This document shows, piece after piece, positions 58,505 through 64,000 of a stretch of 64,000 nt of DNA. The notes under the pieces are model-generated. The model saw only the letters and a list, made by a program, of their open reading frames with translations. It was not told the DNA's origin and ran no database searches. Numbering within the stretch: the first letter of the stretch is position 1; each line of letters begins with the position of its first letter. The translations under genes and the position numbers were made by a program. This DNA comes from Hymenopellis radicata (lineage: Eukaryota > Basidiomycota > Agaricomycetes > Agaricales > Physalacriaceae): positions 248,001 through 312,000 of the forward strand of contig JADNRX010000024.1 of assembly GCA_015501595.1 (NCBI GenBank). Direction: 5' to 3'.

Positions 58505-59104
58505 TCGGATCCCGATACAAGTTACACTTTCGGCGTACCCAATCCTACCACTCTACGCGTCTTTGCCCCCGTACCCAGGCTAGACGAGGCACGACAGCGA
58601 CGATACTCGCAAGCAGAACAGGCCTTGGTTGCGACAGCAAGGAATACATTCGCAGAAGTGTCTCCCCGAGAACTGCAAATCCGCACACTACGGCAAGCTG
58701 CAGCGTTACTCAGCTCGCGCGCCGAGGATGCCCGTTCCCGTGCTGCCCATGTTCGCGCCCTCTTGAACGACAGAAATACGGATCCGAGCGAATTCGAGTC
58801 ATTAAAGCGGGAGCGGTGGCGCGAGGAACGTCGGTTGGCTGCAGCCGAAGACGAGGCCAAGGTCATCTCGGACCAGCTGGCGGCCCTCGCGACGACGGAT
58901 AGCGACGCACCAGCTCCATCCATCTCTCGAAAGCAAGCGTCCCGTCGCCGTCGCCATCACATCGTTGATCTGCAGCCTCGTTGGAGGGCTTACGCATCCA
59001 GCGGGGCCGCCGGGGCTCTTCAAGCCCGCAGACAATATGTCACAGTCGGGTCAGAGGGAGACGACGCAGAGTCGGTCTCCATGACCATCGTAGACGACGC
59101 ATAG
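58505..59104 (+). pseudogene. Coiled-coil reading frame inside the insertion element
   Basis: A 199-codon open frame without an ATG in its first part: DPDTSYTFGVPNPTTLRVFA, RQRRYSQAEQALVATARNTF, VSPRELQIRTLRQAAALLSS, FESLKRERWREERRLAAAED, then RRRRHHIVDL. A long helical, Arg/Glu-rich coiled coil of unknown family. The 5' end is missing or lies in an exon I cannot find. Possibly a second captured gene piece or a cargo gene. Confidence 0.4.
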
Positions 59105-60795
59105 TCGGTCTCCGGGCGACGACTCAAAGTCGGTCGCGAGCCAAGCACATAGACAGGGTAGTGATGGTGAAAGCATTGTCGTCGTGGTGGTGAGGGAGAG
59201 AGCACGACTCCTCGATCACTGTGCGGATCGTTCGGACCGATGACTCCGATCGTCAACGGAACGAGCTTGTCGACGCTCGGGACAGCGACGACGGGCTCGG
59301 AGTCGCGAAATAACTATCGGGATCTCACGCAGGATACTGATATTCCATGCCTCAGTAAAATTTTCTTTAATAATATTATGTGCAAACGTGAAATTAAGCT
59401 TACATAGATAGTATACCATCCCAACACAGTGAAATCGTGCGCTCCAGTGTGCTGTACATCCCCGGCTCCTCAAATTTTGATGATATATGCACACTACAAT
59501 GATGTTGATTCATTGGAACTCAATTTAGGATAGCCGCCCGTTGTAGTACCTTGGACTCGCTCGACCGATTCATTGGACAAGACGTTACATAGCTACATAG
59601 CTACTTGTGAGTCGTGAACTTCTTCCATCTCATTTTTGCTGGGATCTCATAGATATTCACTTTGGATGTTTGTAATGGATCTCTCACAAGCGCAAGCTCT
59701 CCTGTGCAAGTACTGACCCGCCATCGTCGTCGCTGTCTGCCAGATTTGGCGGCGGCTACTCGGACCGCAAATCCGAACCAACATTCGGATACGCTTCTAA
59801 GCCTTCTTTCACTCTTACCACCACACACACATGTGCCGCGCCCTCAAAACAATGACTACCACCGCTATCGGGATCTCCGGACTCGTCTCCACGGCTTCCA
59901 CCAGCCATGGATAGTATTCCCTGTTGGATAGGTGCAATGTTGGGCTCGTTTCGGACTCCGGGGCCAACGAAGAGGAGCAACGCCGTACGACGTCGCGGGC
60001 GTGTACGGGCGTGGCAGGTACGTGCTTCCATTGTGTTTCTTTTCAATTTAATGAGCACTTTGGCAGGTAACCTGGCTAGGCAGGGTGCATGACACAGTCT
60101 CATTCTTTTCTTCCCACCGCCATCATGGCAACGCAGCACCGTCACCACTCTTGAAATTTGAATCCCCCGTTGCCGTCTTGAATCTCTTTGCAGTTTTTGC
60201 ATTTAGAAGGTCTCGCACGCCGTTTATCTTTTGTAAGAGGAATCTGGATTTGAGTCTGCGTACGGCGAAGGGTTCATCGCAGGTGCGTGCTTTCTCCTCT
60301 CTGGTATATTTGTCTCGCCCATACGACTCAATCAAATTTTTAGTCAAGGTAGCATCCAAAATCTTTCAAGTCCATTTCCCCGACGGTCTCCGACGGCCGT
60401 AACGGGCCACGTCAACACCACGTGAGTGTTGACTTTTCTTCGATCCCCCTTTCAAAGCCCGACATTCCCTCCTTTACCTTTCACCATCTGTTCCCCGACT
60501 GCAACTACCAACACCACACGTTCGCCATAATACCCTCCGCCACACGCCATCGCAGTACTCGACCGCGACAAGCCGCCGCCACTGGGACGATGACGACCGA
60601 CCGCAAGCACATGCATCGACCGAGCACAAACACGACGACAACGAGTACTCCCGCCAACACCGCGACCACTACCGTGCGCAAGGCTGACGACTACACCTAC
60701 AACAGCGGATTACGCCGAGTGACGAATACACCAGTCTTGTGCGAGGACCTCAACCATCATGCGAATTCGACGGACACCAACACGATGATGACGAC
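59105..60795. other. Internal region of the insertion element without a clear gene
   Basis: Contains repeated AGTCGGTC and GACGAC words (59040-59290), an AT-rich stretch (59350-59410) and several short frames without domains. Confidence 0.35.
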
Positions 60796-60960
60796 TGCCC
60801 GCGTAGGACGAGGACGAAGCCCACATAGGACGAGGACGAGGCCCACATAGGACGAGGACGAGGCCCACATAGGACGAGGACGAGGCCCACGCAGGACGAG
60901 GACGAGACCCACGCAGGATAAGGACGAGACCCTCGCAGGACGAGGACGAAGGGCGATCAA
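60796..60960. repeat. 22-bp tandem repeat
   Basis: About seven units of GCCCACATAGGACGAGGACG + AG (22 bp), decaying towards the right. Arg/Pro-rich ORFs on the minus strand here are produced by the repeat. Confidence 0.85.
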
Positions 60961-61615
60961 GACGACGCTTAGTCGCGAATGACAAGTCTTGAGGATCACA
61001 CTGATGCCGGACATGGCCTCACAACACTTCTACATGCGAGAAGGACGACAGCAAGGTGTACGCTTGCCAATGCCGACAATGAGTTGTGTGCTCGACCATG
61101 TGGATGATGAAGTGTCAACGTTGATGCATCACAACGCCAAGATCAATGTGTCGTTGCTCATTGCTGGGTGAGACATCAATTGGTATATGCTTTTCATTCA
61201 TCTATCTGGCTGTTATATCTATGTATGTAGTCCTTGACCAGTCCTATCTACTGTGTGTTTTTGTATCTGCAATGCAATTTTTTTTTGTGCATCTGATGAT
61301 TGGTTTGTCCTTTGGTATTTTGAGATGCATCTGTTTGTGTGGAGTCTTTCTTGAACCAGATGAAGGCTGCCTTTAGTAGCCTTTGATGTGCTTTAAAGGT
61401 GAAAGTCATATATCTGCACAACTTAAGGCATCTTGCAGCAGCGTTGAGGACCCTTCAAGGCCTCCTAAGGCTACATAAGGCCAATTGAGGCAGGCCTTAC
61501 CGCCGAACCTGTATTCAAGGCACCTTAGCTGCATTGACAACTTAGCAGCCTCAAGACATTTCAAGTACCTCAATTCATCTATAGACACCTTGAGGCTCAT
61601 ACCCATTTTCGTGAT

Positions 61616-61620
61616 GCACA
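61616..61620. repeat. 5-bp target duplication GCACA, right
   Basis: Partner of 56875-56879. Confidence 0.8.
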
Positions 61621-62941
61621 CGGCAGTTCTTCCCGAGCCATCATCGTCTACGCGTCTCGACGACTCCCCTGCGGTTCTTGCGTGTTCACCGACCTCCCTG
61701 TCCGCCGCTCACTCCCCATCTCGCCATGCCCAACATATCGCAGGTTCGTGCAGTTCTTCCCGCCGTCCCAAAGCCCCGGAAAATCCTGGCAAACACTCAT
61801 CGCCCGCAGGACGGAGTCCGCAGGACGCGCTCGCACTCACGTCAAAGCTCGTCTCGCTCAAACCCGTGAAGAAATGCGATGCGCCTGTGTCCGTCCCGTA
61901 CAATGTAGCTACGGATGCGCCGGTCGACGCGTCGGCATTCACCGTACGCCGTGAGCCGCCTCCAGGTGCGCGGACATGGCGCCTGCCCGACTATGTGGCT
62001 CAGGGATATCGCCATATACGCTGGATTCCTGATGAGGATAGATGGGTTGAAGGAACATGCATCCCTGGATGCTGAAGGGCGTCTGTTGGGGCTTTTGGGA
62101 GGCAAGCCAAGTGAGCAGGAATTAAATGGATGGAGAAGTGGAAGGGTACTGGTGCAGAGCGTAAGAATGCGGGAAGGGGGATGAGTTGGTGGGAAGCGTG
62201 GCCGCGTTCAGCTTGTCGAGAAAATTTCCGCCGTAGATCTAGTCTGAAATGATGAAATTAGTCAATCCAGCAACATCGACTCTACCATGTCGACGCCGCC
62301 AAGAATCTGGCTGAAATAAATAGAAGAATGAGTACGAACCTGCACCATAAATCACGCCATACCGCTCTCGAAGCCCACTCACCGGTGGGGCGGATGGCTC
62401 TCGTCGATTTCTAGTGGTTGCCGGAGAGCCAGAACATTGTGCTGGACGTGCGCGGGGAAGACACAGATGAGAACGACTCCGTTGCTAGGCGAACGACGCC
62501 CTAGCAACAGTGTTGGTGACGGTCCTGGGAGGGCGCAATGTCGCGTCGCCGTGTGTCGAGAGAGATATGGCGGAGATGGCGGTCAGAGGCAAGAACGTTG
62601 ATGACGCCGGCGTGCTGAGCAAAAGAATCTAATCTTGAGATTAGAATCTTGAAAACCATTGGCTGCGACCCAAGTCCAAAAACGGACCATTCTCCAAATG
62701 GACTTGGGCTTGAAAACCGAACCCAAGCCAAATCGGCGATCGGGCGGACTTGAATTCAAGATACGGTGCGCTCGTTTTACGCTAACGCCTGCATTTGGCA
62801 TCAAAATAAGCCGTAGATAGATTGATATATACTTAATAAACCTCTCTCTCTCCTTCTTTTTTTCTCCTCTTTTCCCAACTTGAAAAACTTGAAAAACCCC
62901 TCGTCTGAACGGACTTAGGTCATAAGCCAAGAAATTGGTTA

Positions 62942-63842
62942 CAGTGTATCGGGGCAATTCTGCACACCAGAATGAATCTTGCAGTTCTAAGGGCACTCAC
63001 ACATGAATGTCCCCAATCTTTAGCATACAAAATGAATAGAATCTATTTTACTTTCAATCTGTCTCCTCGGATTTTTGTCGAATTAACGATGTGAATTGTG
63101 TGGTGCGGATTATGCACGGCAGCTCTAAAACGCGAATCGGGACGATTCTGCACACTGTGACGTTGTGTGACATGGACCACGCGACTACCCCACACACCCC
63201 GGATGCAGCTCTGATCACGACCACCAGCACCCACGATCTACTCAAATTCCATAGTCTCTTCGTCGGAACTGTCCTCTGGATCATCAGGACCATTAGGATC
63301 TTGCTCTCCACCATCCATCCGGCTCTCATCCGGCTCAGCTCCTGCCACCTCAGCATTCCGGGAACTGGATGCACCAGAGTTTTTGGGCTTCGCGCCGGGC
63401 GCGTCGGGTTTCTTCATCAACTTCGGCTTCTTGGGATGACGGTTTTTGGGAAGGCCCTGCATGGTGAGTTCTTTGCACTGATCCTGCCATTTCTGCACCG
63501 CTTCCTTGTGCTTTTCCTTGATTCCTGTCCACCACGCGTCGAATTCCTCCCTCTTCTTCTTCAACTCCTCTCGATCCTCTTTCCGATTCAGCTTCTCTGC
63601 CAGTTTGACTGCTTTATCCTCTTCACCTTTCCTCACTGCGTCCCGAATCTCTTTGCTGGTTAAATGCTGACCCTTTCCATCGACAAACAGCTTGGTTTTG
63701 TCCGACTTCTTCTGTGTATCCTTGGCCCACAGCGAGTCCTTCATCCGTACCAACGACATGCCTTGCACGATTAGTTGGGCTTGACTACCCTCTATCACGT
63801 AGTTCTGGGCATCGATGAAGTCTTTGGAGCGCGACAATGACT
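62942..63842. mobile_element. Pogo-like transposon copy 2, left part
   Basis: Same left inverted repeat and the same flanking sequence (AAATTGGTTA) as copy 1, showing that it was duplicated with its surroundings and did not transpose separately. It holds the C-terminal part of the transposase (minus, stop at 63238) and is cut at 63842 by a hAT-like element. The long ORF 63238-63984 is an artificial fusion of transposase and hAT sequence. Confidence 0.9.
63835..63842. repeat. 8-bp target site CAATGACT of hAT-like copy 2
   Basis: Corresponds to the single CAATGACT at 52374-52381 in unit 1. The second half of the duplication should lie beyond the window. Confidence 0.75.
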
Positions 63843-64000
63843 TAGACCTGGGCACGAGTGCCCACCCGGGTGCACTCGCACTCGCAGGGCGGGTCATTCG
63901 TGCCTCAGAGCCGGACACCCGCACTCGAGTGACACCCGAGTGTGGCACTCGAGTGCGGCACCCATTCGCGGGTGTTTCACGCACCCGAGTGTACCGACAC
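63843..64000. mobile_element. hAT-like non-autonomous element, copy 2 (cut by window edge)
   Basis: 158 bp identical to the reverse complement of the right end of the element at 47489-48497, beginning TAGACCTGGGCACGAGTG. It is inserted in the transposase gene of pogo-like copy 2. Confidence 0.85.

Larger units (their letters stand above)
56880..61615. mobile_element. Gene-carrying insertion element, 4736 bp
   Basis: The boundaries are exact because unit 1 shows the empty site. The ends are imperfect inverted repeats: TCAGGAAA...TTAGCCTCAATGTG on the left and, inverted, ATCACGAAAA...TGAGCCTCAAGGTG on the right. Both outer 250-bp regions are packed with GCCTTAAGG/GCCTCAAG words in both orientations (56890-57050, 61380-61600), like the subterminal arrays of DNA transposons. 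The target duplication is 5 bp. No transposase was found inside, so it is non-autonomous. Its superfamily is unresolved: 5 bp fits neither hAT/MULE (8-9) nor pogo (TA). It carries a laccase gene piece and a coiled-coil frame. Confidence 0.8.
56612..62075 (+). pseudogene. Orphan gene copy 2, disrupted by a 4.7 kb insertion
   Basis: Exon 1 (56612-56779) and the beginning of exon 2 (56828-56879) match 49892-50159; the rest of exon 2 resumes at 61616-62075. The insertion lies after the residues STVTH. The 3' half keeps an open frame that runs back into the inserted element. Confidence 0.8.
55377..63842. repeat. Tandem segmental duplication, unit 2 (interrupted)
   Basis: Consists of 55377-56879 and 61616-63842, with a 4736-bp insertion between them, and is broken at its end by a hAT-like element. 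Without the insertions it is collinear with unit 1 up to base 52381. Confidence 0.9.

Noticed and set aside
60710..61014. Arg/Pro and Val/Leu repeat ORFs
   Set aside because: These are products of the 22-bp tandem repeat.
56880..61615. Helitron (starts with TC)
   Set aside because: There is no CTRR plus hairpin at the 3' end, a 5-bp target duplication is present and the ends are inverted repeats.
63238..63984. 248-aa ORF fusing a transposase end with a CACCCG-rich start
   Set aside because: It is created by the hAT-like insertion; the start lies in the inserted element.

Overview
The window is from a basidiomycete, most likely an agaricomycete mushroom. Nearly every gene is split by 45-60 nt introns, tRNA genes carry introns after position 37, and typical fungal families occur (Zn2Cys6 factor, DASH subunit Ask1, Exo84, MFS sugar porter, F-box proteins, secreted GDSL esterase, a laccase fragment). 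There are no operons. Gene models were spliced by eye, so exon ends are provisional where not discussed.

Region 1 (1-43.2 kb) is mostly ordinary euchromatin. In order it holds: the 5' part of a dihydroxyacetone synthase/transketolase (-), an SDR oxidoreductase (+), a single-pass membrane protein (+), a Zn2Cys6 regulator (+), tRNA-Arg(ACG) (-), a CDF metal transporter (+), a small secreted GPI-like protein (+), a duplicated ARPC1-like gene fragment, DUS2 (+), an F-box protein (-), ASK1 (-), a GDSL esterase (-), a sugar transporter (-), EXO84 (-), an unknown membrane protein (+), a CGHC/SPRM-motif protein (+), a GDSL pseudogene fragment, an F-box protein (-), a 0.5 kb fold-back repeat, tRNA-Lys(TTT) (-), a coiled-coil protein (-), a frame-broken intradiol dioxygenase (-), a multi-pass membrane protein (+), a small secreted protein (-) and a cyclophilin (+).

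Region 2 (43.3-64 kb) is repeat-rich and is the most interesting part. It has 23-bp minisatellites with a palindromic CCTRYAGG core, a 1009-bp hAT-like non-autonomous element with a perfect 8-bp target duplication, and a 3.9 kb pogo/Fot1-like DNA transposon with 27-bp inverted repeats, a DD35D transposase and an unexpected divergent second gene. A 6720-bp block containing the transposon is tandemly duplicated. The second copy was then hit twice: by a 4.7 kb element carrying an intron-containing piece of a laccase gene (flanked by GCACA duplications), and by a second hAT-like element. The undamaged first copy serves as the empty-site control for both, so the order of events can be read from the sequence.

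Several otherwise good genes (ASK1, the intradiol dioxygenase, the pogo transposase, the unknown gene at 44-46 kb) carry single-base frame breaks, mostly in short homopolymers. Some of these may be assembly errors rather than pseudogenisation.
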